A stretch of DNA of 64,000 nt from the NCBI GenBank assembly GCA_964057225.1, contig OZ059896.1, positions 20,704,501 to 20,768,500 of the forward strand, written 5' to 3'. The stretch is from Auanema rhodensis. Taxonomy: Eukaryota; Nematoda; Chromadorea; Rhabditida; Rhabditidae. The notes beneath the pieces are model-generated. The model ran no database searches. It saw only the letters and a program-made list of their open reading frames with translations, and was not told the DNA's origin. The position numbers were made by a program, and so were the translations under genes. How positions within the stretch are numbered: the stretch's first letter is position 1; each line of letters begins with the position of its first letter. Below, piece by piece: positions 23,513 through 37,195 of the stretch.

Positions 23513-26500
23513 TCCGCATCGAATGCACTATACTACATTGAGAAACGCTTAATACAAAAATTAGTTATGATCGTTTGAAAAATGATGCATTAGTGTATGT
23601 TGAGTTTCCATGTACACTCAACATTGCTTCCAAAAACATTTTGACAAAAATTTTTTCGAAAAATTTCAAAATAATTTAGCAAAAAGTAGATGTTTTTAGA
23701 TTTCTTTTTTTAAGGCAAAAACGATGGACAATGTTATTCAACGAAAAAATTAATTCTTCAGGGTGAAAATCGAGGATATAAGTGTGAACTTATATCAGTT
23801 GATATCTCGGTGCATTTTTAAGCTAGCGCAAATCTGATAACACAGATCGACGCAGCTTAAAAATCTGCATCGAATGCACTATACTACATCAAGAAACGCT
23901 TGATACAAAAATTAGTTATGATCGTTTGAAAAATGATGCATTAGTGTATGTTGAGTTTCCATGTACACTCAACATTGCTTCCAAAAACATTTTGACAAAA
24001 ATTTTTTCGAAAAATTTCAAAATAATTTAGCAAAAAGTAGATGTTTTTAGATTCCATTTTTCAAGGCAAAGACGATAGACAATGTTATTCAACGAAAAAA
24101 TTAATTCTTCAGGGTGAAAATCGAGGATATAAGTGTGAACTTATATCAGTTGATATCTCGGTGCATTTTTAAGCTAGCGCAAATCTGATAACACAGATCG
24201 ACGCAGCTTAAAAATCCACATCGAATGCACTATACTACATTGAGAAACGCTTGATACAAAAATTAGTTATGATCGTTTGAAAAATGATGCATTAGTGTAT
24301 GTTGAGTTTCCATGTACACTCAACATTGCTTCCAAAAACATTTTGACAAAAATTTTTTCGAAAAATTTCAAAATAATTTAGCAAAAAGTAGATGTTTTTA
24401 GATTCCTTTTTTCAAGGCAAAGACGATGGACAATGTTATTCAACGAAAAAATTAATTCTTCAGGGTGAAAATCGAGGATATAAGTGTGAACTTATATCAG
24501 TTGATATCTCGGTGCATTTTTAAGCTAGCGCAAATCTGATAACACAGATCGGCGCAGCTTAAAATCCGCATCGAATGCACTATACTACATTGAGAAACGC
24601 TTGATACAAAAATTAGTTATGATCGTTTGAAAAATGATGCATTAGTGTATGTTGAGTTTCCATGTACACTCAACATTGCTTCCAAAAACATTTTGACAAA
24701 AATTTTTTCGAAAAATTTCAAAATAATTTAGCAAAAAGTAGATGTTTTTAGATTCCTTTTTTTAAGGCAAAAACGATGGACAATGTTATTCAACGAAAAA
24801 ATTATTTCTTCAGGGTGAAAATCGAGGATATAAGTGTGAACTTATATCAGTTGATATCTCGGTGCATTTTTAAGCTAGCGCAAATCTGATAACACAGATC
24901 GACGCAGCTTAAAAATCCACATCGAATGCACTATACTACATTGAGAAACGCTTGATACAAAAATTAGTTATGATCGTTTGAAAAATGATGCATTAGTGTA
25001 TGTTGAGTTTCCATGTACACTCAACATTGCTTCCAAAAACATTTTGACAAAAATTTTTTCGAAAAATTTCAAAATAATTTAGCAAAAAGTAGATGTTTTT
25101 AGATTCCTTTTTTCAAGGCAAAGACGATGGACAATGTTATTCAACGAAAAAATTAATTCTTCAGGGTGAAAATCGAGGATATAAGTGTGAACTTATATCA
25201 GTTGATATCTCGGTGCATTTTTAAGCTAGCGCAAATCTGATAACACAGATCGACGCAGCTTAAAAATCCGCATCGAATGCACTATACTACATTGAGAAAC
25301 GCTTAATACAAAAATTAGTTATGATCGTTTGAAAAATGATGCATTAGTGTATGTTGAGTTTCCATGTACACTCAACATTGCTTCCAAAAACACTTTGACA
25401 AAAATTTTTTCGAAAAATTTCAAAATAATTTAGCAAAAAGTAGATGTTTTTAGATTCCATTTTTCAAGGCAAAGACGATAGACAATGTTATTCAACGAAA
25501 AAATTAATTCTTCAGGGTGAAAATCGAGGATATAAGTGTGAACTTATATCAGTTGATATCTCGGTGCATTTTCAAGCTAGCGCAAATCTGATAACACAGA
25601 TCGACGCAGCTTAAAAATCCGCATCGAATGCACTATACTACATTGAGAAACGCTTAATACAAAAATTAGTTATGATCGTTTGAAAAATGATGCATTAGTG
25701 TATGTTGAGTTTCCATGTACACTCAACATTGCTTCCAAAAACATTTTGACAAAAATTTTTTCGAAAAATTTCAAAATAATTTAGCAAAAAGTAGATGTTT
25801 TTAGATTCCATTTTTCAAGGCAAAGACGATAGACAATGTTATTCAACGAAAAAATTAATTCTTCAGGGTGAAAATCGAGGATATAAGTGTGAACTTATAT
25901 CAGTTGATATCTCGGTGCATTTTTAAGCTAGCGCAAATCTGATAACACAGATCGACGCAGCTTAAAAATCCACATCGAATGCACTATACTACATTGAGAA
26001 ACGCTTGATACAAAAATTAGTTATGATCGTTTGAAAAATGATGCATTAGTGTATGTTGAGTTTCCATGTACACTCAACATTGCTTCCAAAAACATTTTGA
26101 CAAAAATTTTTTCGAAAAATTTCAAAATAATTTAGCAAAAAGTAGATGTTTTTAGATTCCTTTTTTCAAGGCAAAGACGATGGACAATGTTATTCAACGA
26201 AAAAATTAATTCTTCAGGGTGAAAATCGAGGATATAAGTGTGAACTCATATCAGTTGATATCTCGGTGCATTTTTAAGCTAGCGCAAATCTGATAACACA
26301 GATCGACGCAGCTTAAAAATCCGCATCGAATGCACTATACTACATTGAGAAACGCTTAATACAAAAATTAGTTATGATCGTTTGAAAAATGATGCATTAG
26401 TGTATGTTGAGTTTCCATGTACACTCAACATTGCTTCCAAAAACATTTTGACAAAAATTTTTTCGAAAAATTTCAAAATAATTTAGCAAAAAGTAGATGT

Positions 26501-27372
26501 TTTTAGATTCCATTTTTCAAGGCAAAGACGATAGACAATGTTATTCAACGAAAAAATTAATTCTTCAGGGTGAAAATCGAGGATATAAGTGTGAACTTAT
26601 ATCAGTTGATATCTCGGTGCATTTTTAAGCTAGCGCAAATCTGATAACACAGATCGACGCAGCTTAAAAATCCACATCGAATGCACTATACTACATTGAG
26701 AAACGCTTGATACAAAAATTAGTTATGATCGTTTGAAAAATGATGCATTAGTGTATGTTGAGTTTCCATGTACACTCAACATTGCTTCCAAAAACAATTT
26801 GACAAAAATTTTTTCGAAAAATTTCAAAATAATTTAGCAAAAAGTAGATGTTTTTAGATTCCTTTTTTCAAGGCAAAGACGATGGACAATGTTATTCAAC
26901 GAAAAAATTAATTCTTCAGGGTGAAAATCGAGGATATAAGTGTGAACTTATATCAGTTGATATCTCGGTGCATTTTTAAGCTAGCGCAAATCTGATAACA
27001 CAGATCGACGCAGCTTAAAAATCCGCATCGAATGCACTATACTACATTGAGAAACGCTTAATACAAAAATTAGTTATGATCGTTTGAAAAATGATGCATT
27101 AGTGTATGTTGAGTTTCCATGTACACTCAACATTGCTTCCAAAAACATTTTGACAAAAATTTTTTCGAAAAATTTCAAAATAATTTAGCAAAAAGTAGAT
27201 GTTTTTAGATTCCATTTTTCAAGGCAAAGACGATAGACAATGTTATTCAACGAAAAAATTAATTCTTCAGGGTGAAAATCGAGGATATAAGTGTGAACTT
27301 ATATCAGTTGATATCTCGGTGCATTTTCAAGCTAGCGCAAATCTGATAACACAGATCGACGCAGCTTAAAAA
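23513..27372. repeat. Derived 11-monomer HOR, copy 2 (3860 bp)
   Basis: Anchors 23513, 23864, 24215, 24565, 24916, 25267, 25618, 25969, 26320, 26671 and 27022. The three private tags of copy 1 (aacactttg, gaactcatatc, acaatttg) recur exactly 3860 bp further on. I saw no difference in the first ten monomers (19653-23161 against 23513-27021). The eleventh differs: class J in copy 1, but attaattc with gaacttatatc in copy 2. Confidence 0.9.
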
Positions 27373-29828
27373 TCCGCATCGAATGCACTATACTACATTG
27401 AGAAACGCTTAATACAAAAATTAGTTATGATCGTTTGAAAAATGATGCATTAGTGTATGTTGAGTTTCCATGTACACTCAACATTGCTTCCAAAAACATT
27501 TTGACAAAAATTTTTTCGAAAAATTTCAAAATAATTTAGCAAAAAGTAGATGTTTTTAGATTCCATTTTTCAAGGCAAAGACGATAGACAATGTTATTCA
27601 ACGAAAAAATTAATTCTTCAGGGTGAAAATCGAGGATATAAGTGTGAACTTATATCAGTTGATATCTCGGTGCATTTTTAAGCTAGCGCAAATCTGATAA
27701 CACAGATCGACGCAGCTTAAAAATCCACATCGAATGCACTATACTACATTGAGAAACGCTTGATACAAAAATTAGTTATGATCGTTTGAAAAATGATGCA
27801 TTAGTGTATGTTGAGTTTCCATGTACACTCAACATTGCTTCCAAAAACATTTTGACAAAAATTTTTTCGAAAAATTTCAAAATAATTTAGCAAAAAGTAG
27901 ATGTTTTTAGATTCCTTTTTTCAAGGCAAAGACGATGGACAATGTTATTCAACGAAAAAATTAATTCTTCAGGGTGAAAATCGAGGATATAAGTGTGAAC
28001 TTATATCAGTTGATATCTCGGTGCATTTTTAAGCTAGCGCAAATCTGATAACACAGATCGGCGCAGCTTAAAATCCGCATCGAATGCACTATACTACATT
28101 GAGAAACGCTTGATACAAAAATTAGTTATGATCGTTTGAAAAATGATGCATTAGTGTATGTTGAGTTTCCATGTACACTCAACATTGCTTCCAAAAACAT
28201 TTTGACAAAAATTTTTTCGAAAAATTTCAAAATAATTTAGCAAAAAGTAGATGTTTTTAGATTCCATTTTTCAAGGCAAAGACGATAGACAATGTTATTC
28301 AACGAAAAAATTAATTCTTCAGGGTGAAAATCGAGGATATAAGTGTGAACTTATATCAGTTGATATCTCGGTGCATTTTCAAGCTAGCGCAAATCTGATA
28401 ACACAGATCGACGCAGCTTAAAAATCCGCATCGAATGCACTATACTACATTGAGAAACGCTTAATACAAAAATTAGTTATGATCGTTTGAAAAATGATGC
28501 ATTAGTGTATGTTGAGTTTCCATGTACACTCAACATTGCTTCCAAAAACATTTTGACAAAAATTTTTTCGAAAAATTTCAAAATAATTTAGCAAAAAGTA
28601 GATGTTTTTAGATTCCATTTTTCAAGGCAAAGACGATAGACAATGTTATTCAACGAAAAAATTAATTCTTCAGGGTGAAAATCGAGGATATAAGTGTGAA
28701 CTTATATCAGTTGATATCTCGGTGCATTTTTAAGCTAGCGCAAATCTGAAAACACAGATCGACGCAGCTTAAAAATCCACATCGAATGCACTATACTACA
28801 TTGAGAAACGCTTGATACAAAAATTAGTTATGATCGTTTGAAAAATGATGCATTAGTGTATGTTGAGTTTCCATGTACACTCAACATTGCTTCCAAAAAC
28901 ATTTTGACAAAAATTTTTTCGAAAAATTTCAAAATAATTTAGCAAAAAGTAGATGTTTTTAGATTCCTTTTTTCAAGGCAAAGACGATGGACAATGTTAT
29001 TCAACGAAAAAATTAATTCTTCAGGGTGAAAATCGAGGATATAAGTGTGAACTCATATCAGTTGATATCTCGGTGCATTTTTAAGCTAGCGCAAATCTGA
29101 TAACACAGATCGACGCAGCTTAAAAATCCGCATCGAATGCACTATACTACATTGAGAAACGCTTAATACAAAAATTAGTTATGATCGTTTGAAAAATGAT
29201 GCATTAGTGTATGTTGAGTTTCCATGTACACTCAACATTGCTTCCAAAAACATTTTGACAAAAATTTTTTCGAAAAATTTCAAAATAATTTAGCAAAAAG
29301 TAGATGTTTTTAGATTCCATTTTTCAAGGCAAAGACGATAGACAATGTTATTCAACGAAAAAATTAATTCTTCAGGGTGAAAATCGAGGATATAAGTGTG
29401 AACTTATATCAGTTGATATCTCGGTGCATTTTTAAGCTAGCGCAAATCTGATAACACAGATCGACGCAGCTTAAAAATCCACATCGAATGCACTATACTA
29501 CATTGAGAAACGCTTGATACAAAAATTAGTTATGATCGTTTGAAAAATGATGCATTAGTGTATGTTGAGTTTCCATGTACACTCAACATTGCTTCCAAAA
29601 ACAATTTGACAAAAATTTTTTCGAAAAATTTCAAAATAATTTAGCAAAAAGTAGATGTTTTTAGATTCCTTTTTTCAAGGCAAAGACGATGGACAATGTT
29701 ATTCAACGAAAAAATTAATTCTTCAGGGTGAAAATCGAGGATATAAGTGTGAACTTATATCAGTTGATATCTCGGTGCATTTTTAAGCTAGCGCAAATCT
29801 GATAACACAGATCGACGCAGCTTAAAAA
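27373..29828. repeat. Seven monomers completing an 8-mer HOR form
   Basis: Anchors 27373, 27724, 28074, 28425, 28776, 29127 and 29478. With the monomer at 27022 they form an 8-monomer unit of 2807 bp ending in the acaatttg tag; the tag spacing from 26794 to 29601 is 2807 bp. Order: cttaat monomer, ccacatc with cggcgc, cttgat/gattccat with ttttcaag, cttaat monomer, ccacatc with gaactcat, cttaat monomer, ccacatc with acaattt. A private change, ctgaaaacac, lies at 28750. This appears to be the parent of the 6-mer HOR that follows. Confidence 0.8.
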
Positions 29829-31933
29829 TCCGCATCGAATGCACTATACTACATTGAGAAACGCTTAATACAAAAATTAGTTATGATCGTTTGAAAAATG
29901 ATGCATTAGTGTATGTTGAGTTTCCATGTACACTCAACATTGCTTCCAAAAACATTTTGACAAAAATTTTTTCGAAAAATTTCAAAATAATTTAGCAAAA
30001 AGTAGATGTTTTTAGATTCCATTTTTCAAGGCAAAGACGATAGACAATGTTATTCAACGAAAAAATTAATTCTTCAGGGTGAAAATCGAGGATATAAGTG
30101 TGAACTTATATCAGTTGATATCTCGGTGCATTTTCAAGCTAGCGCAAATCTGATAACACAGATCGACGCAGCTTAAAAATCCGCATCGAATGCACTATAC
30201 TACATTGAGAAACGCTTAATACAAAAATTAGTTATGATCGTTTGAAAAATGATGCATTAGTGTATGTTGAGTTTCCATGTACACTCAACATTGCTTCCAA
30301 AAACATTTTGACAAAAATTTTTTCGAAAAATTTCAAAATAATTTAGCAAAAAGTAGATGTTTTTAGATTCCATTTTTCAAGGCAAAGACGATAGACAATG
30401 TTATTCAACGAAAAAATTAATTCTTCAGGGTGAAAATCGAGGATATAAGTGTGAACTTATATCAGTTGATATCTCGGTGCATTTTTAAGCTAGCGCAAAT
30501 CTGATAACACAGATCGACGCAGCTTAAAAATCCACATCGAATGCACTATACTACATTGAGAAACGCTTGATCCAAAAATTAGTTATGATCGTTTGAAAAA
30601 TGATGCATTAGTGTATGTTGAGTTTCCATGTACATTCAACATTGCTTCCAAAAACATTTTGACAAAAATTTTTTCGAAAAATTTCAAAATAATTTAGCAA
30701 AAAGTAGATGTTTTTAGATTCCTTTTTTCAAGGCAAAGACGATGGACAATGTTATTCAACGAAAAAATTAATTCTTCAGGGTGAAAATCGAGGATATAAG
30801 TGTGAACTTATATCAGTTGATATCTCGGTGCATTTTTAAGCTAGCGCAAATCTGATAACACAGATCGGCGCAGCTTAAAATCCGCATCGAATGCACTATA
30901 CTACATTGAGAAACGCTTGATACAAAAATTAGTTATGATCGTTTGAAAAATGATGCATTAGTGTATGTTGAGTTTCCATGTACACTCAACATTGCTTCCA
31001 AAAACATTTTGACAAAAATTTTTTCGAAAAATTTCAAAATAATTTAGCAAAAAGTAGATGTTTTTAGATTCCATTTTTCAAGGCAAAGACGATAGACAAT
31101 GTTATTCAACGAAAAAATTAATTCTTCAGGGTGAAAATCGAGGATATAAGTGTGAACTCATATCAGTTGATATCTCGGTGCATTTTTAAGCTAGCGCAAA
31201 TCTGATAACACAGATCGACGCAGCTTAAAAATCCGCATCGAATGCACTATACTACATTGAGAAACGCTTAATACAAAAATTAGTTATGATCGTTTGAAAA
31301 ATGATGCATTAGTGTATGTTGAGTTTCCATGTACACTCAACATTGCTTCCAAAAACATTTTGACAAAAATTTTTTCGAAAAATTTCAAAATAATTTAGCA
31401 AAAAGTAGATGTTTTTAGATTCCATTTTTCAAGGCAAAGACGATAGACAATGTTATTCAACGAAAAAATTAATTCTTCAGGGTGAAAATCGAGGATATAA
31501 GTGTGAACTTCTATCAGTTGATATCTCGGTGCATTTTTAAGCTAGCGCAAATCTGATAACACAGATCGACGCAGCTTAAAAATCCACATCGAATGCACTA
31601 TACTACATTGAGAAACGCTTGATACAAAAATTAGTTATGATCGTTTGAAAAATGATGCATTAGTGTATGTTGAGTTTCCATGTACACTCAACATTGCTTC
31701 CAAAAACAATTTGACAAAAATTTTTTCGAAAAATTTCAAAATAATTTAGCAAAAAGTAGATGTTTTTAGATTCCTTTTTTCAAGGCAAAGACGATGGACA
31801 ATGTTATTCAACGAAAAAATTAATTCTTCAGGGTGAAAATCGAGGATATAAGTGTGAACTTATATCAGTTGATATCTCGGTGCATTTTTAAGCTAGCGCA
31901 AATCTGATAACACAGATCGACGCAGCTTAAAAA
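29829..31933. repeat. 6-monomer HOR (2105 bp), copy 1
   Basis: Anchors 29829, 30180, 30531, 30881, 31232 and 31583. Tags are gatccaaaaatt (from 30571), tacattcaac at 30631, gaactcatatc in the monomer at 30881, gaacttctatc with the change at 31511, and acaatttg at 31706. The fourth monomer joins the left half of the cttgat/gattccat class to a right half carrying gaactcat, and is probably the product of an unequal exchange that removed 702 bp from the 8-mer form. Confidence 0.88.
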
Positions 31934-34038
31934 TCCGCATCGAATGCACTATACTACATTGAGAAACGCTTAATACAAAAATTAGTTATGATCGTTTGAA
32001 AAATGATGCATTAGTGTATGTTGAGTTTCCATGTACACTCAACATTGCTTCCAAAAACATTTTGACAAAAATTTTTTCGAAAAATTTCAAAATAATTTAG
32101 CAAAAAGTAGATGTTTTTAGATTCCATTTTTCAAGGCAAAGACGATAGACAATGTTATTCAACGAAAAAATTAATTCTTCAGGGTGAAAATCGAGGATAT
32201 AAGTGTGAACTTATATCAGTTGATATCTCGGTGCATTTTCAAGCTAGCGCAAATCTGATAACACAGATCGACGCAGCTTAAAAATCCGCATCGAATGCAC
32301 TATACTACATTGAGAAACGCTTAATACAAAAATTAGTTATGATCGTTTGAAAAATGATGCATTAGTGTATGTTGAGTTTCCATGTACACTCAACATTGCT
32401 TCCAAAAACATTTTGACAAAAATTTTTTCGAAAAATTTCAAAATAATTTAGCAAAAAGTAGATGTTTTTAGATTCCATTTTTCAAGGCAAAGACGATAGA
32501 CAATGTTATTCAACGAAAAAATTAATTCTTCAGGGTGAAAATCGAGGATATAAGTGTGAACTTATATCAGTTGATATCTCGGTGCATTTTTAAGCTAGCG
32601 CAAATCTGATAACACAGATCGACGCAGCTTAAAAATCCACATCGAATGCACTATACTACATTGAGAAACGCTTGATCCAAAAATTAGTTATGATCGTTTG
32701 AAAAATGATGCATTAGTGTATGTTGAGTTTCCATGTACATTCAACATTGCTTCCAAAAACATTTTGACAAAAATTTTTTCGAAAAATTTCAAAATAATTT
32801 AGCAAAAAGTAGATGTTTTTAGATTCCTTTTTTCAAGGCAAAGACGATGGACAATGTTATTCAACGAAAAAATTAATTCTTCAGGGTGAAAATCGAGGAT
32901 ATAAGTGTGAACTTATATCAGTTGATATCTCGGTGCATTTTTAAGCTAGCGCAAATCTGATAACACAGATCGGCGCAGCTTAAAATCCGCATCGAATGCA
33001 CTATACTACATTGAGAAACGCTTGATACAAAAATTAGTTATGATCGTTTGAAAAATGATGCATTAGTGTATGTTGAGTTTCCATGTACACTCAACATTGC
33101 TTCCAAAAACATTTTGACAAAAATTTTTTCGAAAAATTTCAAAATAATTTAGCAAAAAGTAGATGTTTTTAGATTCCATTTTTCAAGGCAAAGACGATAG
33201 ACAATGTTATTCAACGAAAAAATTAATTCTTCAGGGTGAAAATCGAGGATATAAGTGTGAACTCATATCAGTTGATATCTCGGTGCATTTTTAAGCTAGC
33301 GCAAATCTGATAACACAGATCGACGCAGCTTAAAAATCCGCATCGAATGCACTATACTACATTGAGAAACGCTTAATACAAAAATTAGTTATGATCGTTT
33401 GAAAAATGATGCATTAGTGTATGTTGAGTTTCCATGTACACTCAACATTGCTTCCAAAAACATTTTGACAAAAATTTTTTCGAAAAATTTCAAAATAATT
33501 TAGCAAAAAGTAGATGTTTTTAGATTCCATTTTTCAAGGCAAAGACGATAGACAATGTTATTCAACGAAAAAATTAATTCTTCAGGGTGAAAATCGAGGA
33601 TATAAGTGTGAACTTCTATCAGTTGATATCTCGGTGCATTTTTAAGCTAGCGCAAATCTGATAACACAGATCGACGCAGCTTAAAAATCCACATCGAATG
33701 CACTATACTACATTGAGAAACGCTTGATACAAAAATTAGTTATGATCGTTTGAAAAATGATGCATTAGTGTATGTTGAGTTTCCATGTACACTCAACATT
33801 GCTTCCAAAAACAATTTGACAAAAATTTTTTCGAAAAATTTCAAAATAATTTAGCAAAAAGTAGATGTTTTTAGATTCCTTTTTTCAAGGCAAAGACGAT
33901 GGACAATGTTATTCAACGAAAAAATTAATTCTTCAGGGTGAAAATCGAGGATATAAGTGTGAACTTATATCAGTTGATATCTCGGTGCATTTTTAAGCTA
34001 GCGCAAATCTGATAACACAGATCGACGCAGCTTAAAAA
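31934..34038. repeat. 6-monomer HOR (2105 bp), copy 2
   Basis: Anchors 31934, 32285, 32636, 32986, 33337 and 33688. All tags of copy 1 recur exactly 2105 bp later: gatccaaa, tacattcaac, gaactcatatc, gaacttctatc and acaatttg. I found no difference between the copies by eye, so this is a very recent tandem duplication or an assembly duplication. Confidence 0.9.
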
Positions 34039-37000
34039 TCCGCATCGAATGCACTATACTACATTGAGAAACGCTTAATACAAAAATTAGTTATGATCGT
34101 TTGAAAAATGATGCATTAGTGTATGTTGAGTTTCCATGTACACTCAACATTGCTTCCAAAAACATTTTGACAAAAATTTTTTCGAAAAATTTCAAAATAA
34201 TTTAGCAAAAAGTAGATGTTTTTAGATTCCATTTTTCAAGGCAAAGACGATAGACAATGTTATTCAACGAAAAAATTAATTCTTCAGGGTGAAAATCGAG
34301 GATATAAGTGTGAACTTATATCAGTTGATATCTCGGTGCATTTTCAAGCTAGCGCAAATCTGATAACACAGATCGACGCAGCTTAAAAATCCGCATCGAA
34401 TGCACTATACTACATTGAGAAACGCTTAATACAAAAATTAGTTATGATCGTTTGAAAAATGATGCATTAGTGTATGTTGAGTTTCCATGTACACTCAACA
34501 TTGCTTCCAAAAACATTTTGACAAAAATTTTTTCGAAAAATTTCAAAATAATTTAGCAAAAAGTAGATGTTTTTAGATTCCATTTTTCAAGGCAAAGACG
34601 ATAGACAATGTTATTCAACGAAAAAATTAATTCTTCAGGGTGAAAATCGAGGATATAAGTGTGAACTTATATCAGTTGATATCTCGGTGCATTTTTAAGC
34701 TAGCGCAAATCTGATAACACAGATCGACGCAGCTTAAAAATCCACATCGAATGCACTATACTACATTGAGAAACGCTTGATACAAAAATTAGTTATGATC
34801 GTTTGAAAAATGATGCATTAGTGTATGTTGAGTTTCCATGTACACTCAACATTGCTTCCAAAAACATTTTGACAAAAATTTTTTCGAAAAATTTCAAAAT
34901 AATTTAGCAAAAAGTAGATGTTTTTAGATTCCATTTTTCAAGGCAAAGACGATAGACAATGTTATTCAACGAAAAAATTAATTCTTCAGGGTGAAAATCG
35001 AGGATATAAGTGTGAACTTATATCAGTTGATATCTCGGTGCATTTTTAAGCTAGCGCAAATCTGATAACACAGATCGACGCAGCTTAAAAATCCACATCG
35101 AATGCACTATACTACATTGAGAAACGCTTGATACAAAAATTAGTTATGATCGTTTGAAAAATGATGCATTAGTGTATGTTGAGTTTCCATGTACACTCAA
35201 CATTGCTTCCAAAAACATTTTGACAAAAATTTTTTCGAAAAATTTCAAAATAATTTAGCAAAAAGTAGATGTTTTTAGATTCCTTTTTTCAAGGCAAAGA
35301 CGATGGACAATGTTATTCAACGAAAAAATTAATTCTTCAGGGTGAAAATCGAGGATATAAGTGTGAACTTATATCAGTTGATATCTCGGTGCATTTTTAA
35401 GCTAGCGCAAATCTGATAACACAGATCGGCGCAGCTTAAAATCCGCATCGAATGCACTATACTACATTGAGAAACGCTTGATACAAAAATTAGTTATGAT
35501 CGTTTGAAAAATGATGCATTAGTGTATGTTGAGTTTCCATGTACACTCAACATTGCTTCCAAAAACATTTTGACAAAAATTTTTTCGAAAAATTTCAAAA
35601 TAATTTAGCAAAAAGTAGATGTTTTTAGATTCCATTTTTCAAGGCAAAGACGATAGACAATGTTATTCAACGAAAAAATTAATTCTTCAGGGTGAAAATC
35701 GAGGATATAAGTGTGAACTTATATCAGTTGATATCTCGGTGCATTTTCAAGCTAGCGCAAATCTGATAACACAGATCGACGCAGCTTAAAAATCCGCATC
35801 GAATGCACTATACTACATTGAGAAACGCTTAATACAAAAATTAGTTATGATCGTTTGAAAAATGATGCATTAGTGTATGTTGAGTTTCCATGTACACTCA
35901 ACATTGCTTCCAAAAACATTTTGACAAAAATTTTTTCGAAAAATTTCAAAATAATTTAGCAAAAAGTAGACGTTTTTAGATTCCATTTTTCAAGGCAAAG
36001 ACGATAGACAATGTTATTCAACGAAAAAATTAATTCTTCAGGGTGAAAATCGAGGATATAAGTGTGAACTTATATCAGTTGATATCTCGGTGCATTTTTA
36101 AGCTAGCGCAAATCTGATAACACAGATCGACGCAGCTTAAAAATCCACATCGAATGCACTATACTACATTGAGAAACGCTTGATACAAAAATTAGTTATG
36201 ATCGTTTGAAAAATGATGCATTAGTGTATGTTGAGTTTCCATGTACACTCAACATTGCTTCCAAAAACATTTTGACAAAAATTTTTTCGAAAAATTTCAA
36301 AATAATTTAGCAAAAAGTAGATGTTTTTAGATTCCTTTTTTCAAGGCAAAGACGATGGACAATGTTATTCAACGAAAAAATTAATTCTTCAGGGTGAAAA
36401 TCGAGGATATAAGTGTGAACTTATATCAGTTGATATCTCGGTGCATTTTTAAGCTAGCGCAAATCTGATAACACAGATCGGCGCAGCTTAAAATCCGCAT
36501 CGAATGCACTATACTACATTGAGAAACGCTTGATACAAAAATTAGTTATGATCGTTTGAAAAATGATGCATTAGTGTATGTTGAGTTTCCATGTACACTC
36601 AACATTGCTTCCAAAAACATTTTGACAAAAATTTTTTCGAAAAATTTCAAAATAATTTAGCAAAAAGTAGATGTTTTTAGATTCCTTTTTTTAAGGCAAA
36701 AACGATGGACAATGTTATTCAACGAAAAAATTAATTCTTCAGGGTGAAAATCGAGGATATAAGTGTGAACTTATATCAGTTGATATCTCGGTGCATTTTT
36801 AAGCTAGCGCAAATCTGATAACACAGATCGACGCAGCTTAAAAATCCGCATCGAATGCACTATACTACATTGAGAAACGCTTAATACAAAAATTAGTTAT
36901 GATCGTTTGAAAAATGATGCATTAGTGTATGTTGAGTTTCCATGTACACTCAACATTGCTTCCAAAAACATTTTGACAAAAATTTTTTCGAAAAATTTCA

Positions 37001-37195
37001 AAATAATTTAGCAAAAAGTAGATGTTTTTAGATTCCATTTTTCAAGGCAAAGACGATAGACAATGTTATTCAACGAAAAAATTAATTCTTCAGGGTGAAA
37101 ATCGAGGATATAAGTGTGAACTTATATCAGTTGATATCTCGGTGCATTTTCAAGCTAGCGCAAATCTGATAACACAGATCGACGCAGCTTAAAAA
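34039..37195. repeat. Nine-monomer transitional block
   Basis: Anchors 34039, 34390, 34741, 35092, 35442, 35793, 36144, 36494 and 36845. It mixes cttaat/gattccat monomers, ccacatc monomers (34741, 35092, 36144) and two cggcgc junctions. The monomer at 34741 pairs ccacatc with gattccatttttcaagg, a new combination that becomes common further right. A private change gtagacg lies at 35971. The run ccacatc-cggcgc followed by ccgc-cttgat occurs twice, at 35092-35792 and 36144-36844. Confidence 0.7.

Noticed and set aside
29829-34038. Assembly error creating identical HOR copies
   Set aside because: It cannot be excluded from the sequence alone, but such identity is normal in young satellite arrays and different blocks have different periods, so I treat it as real pending read support.
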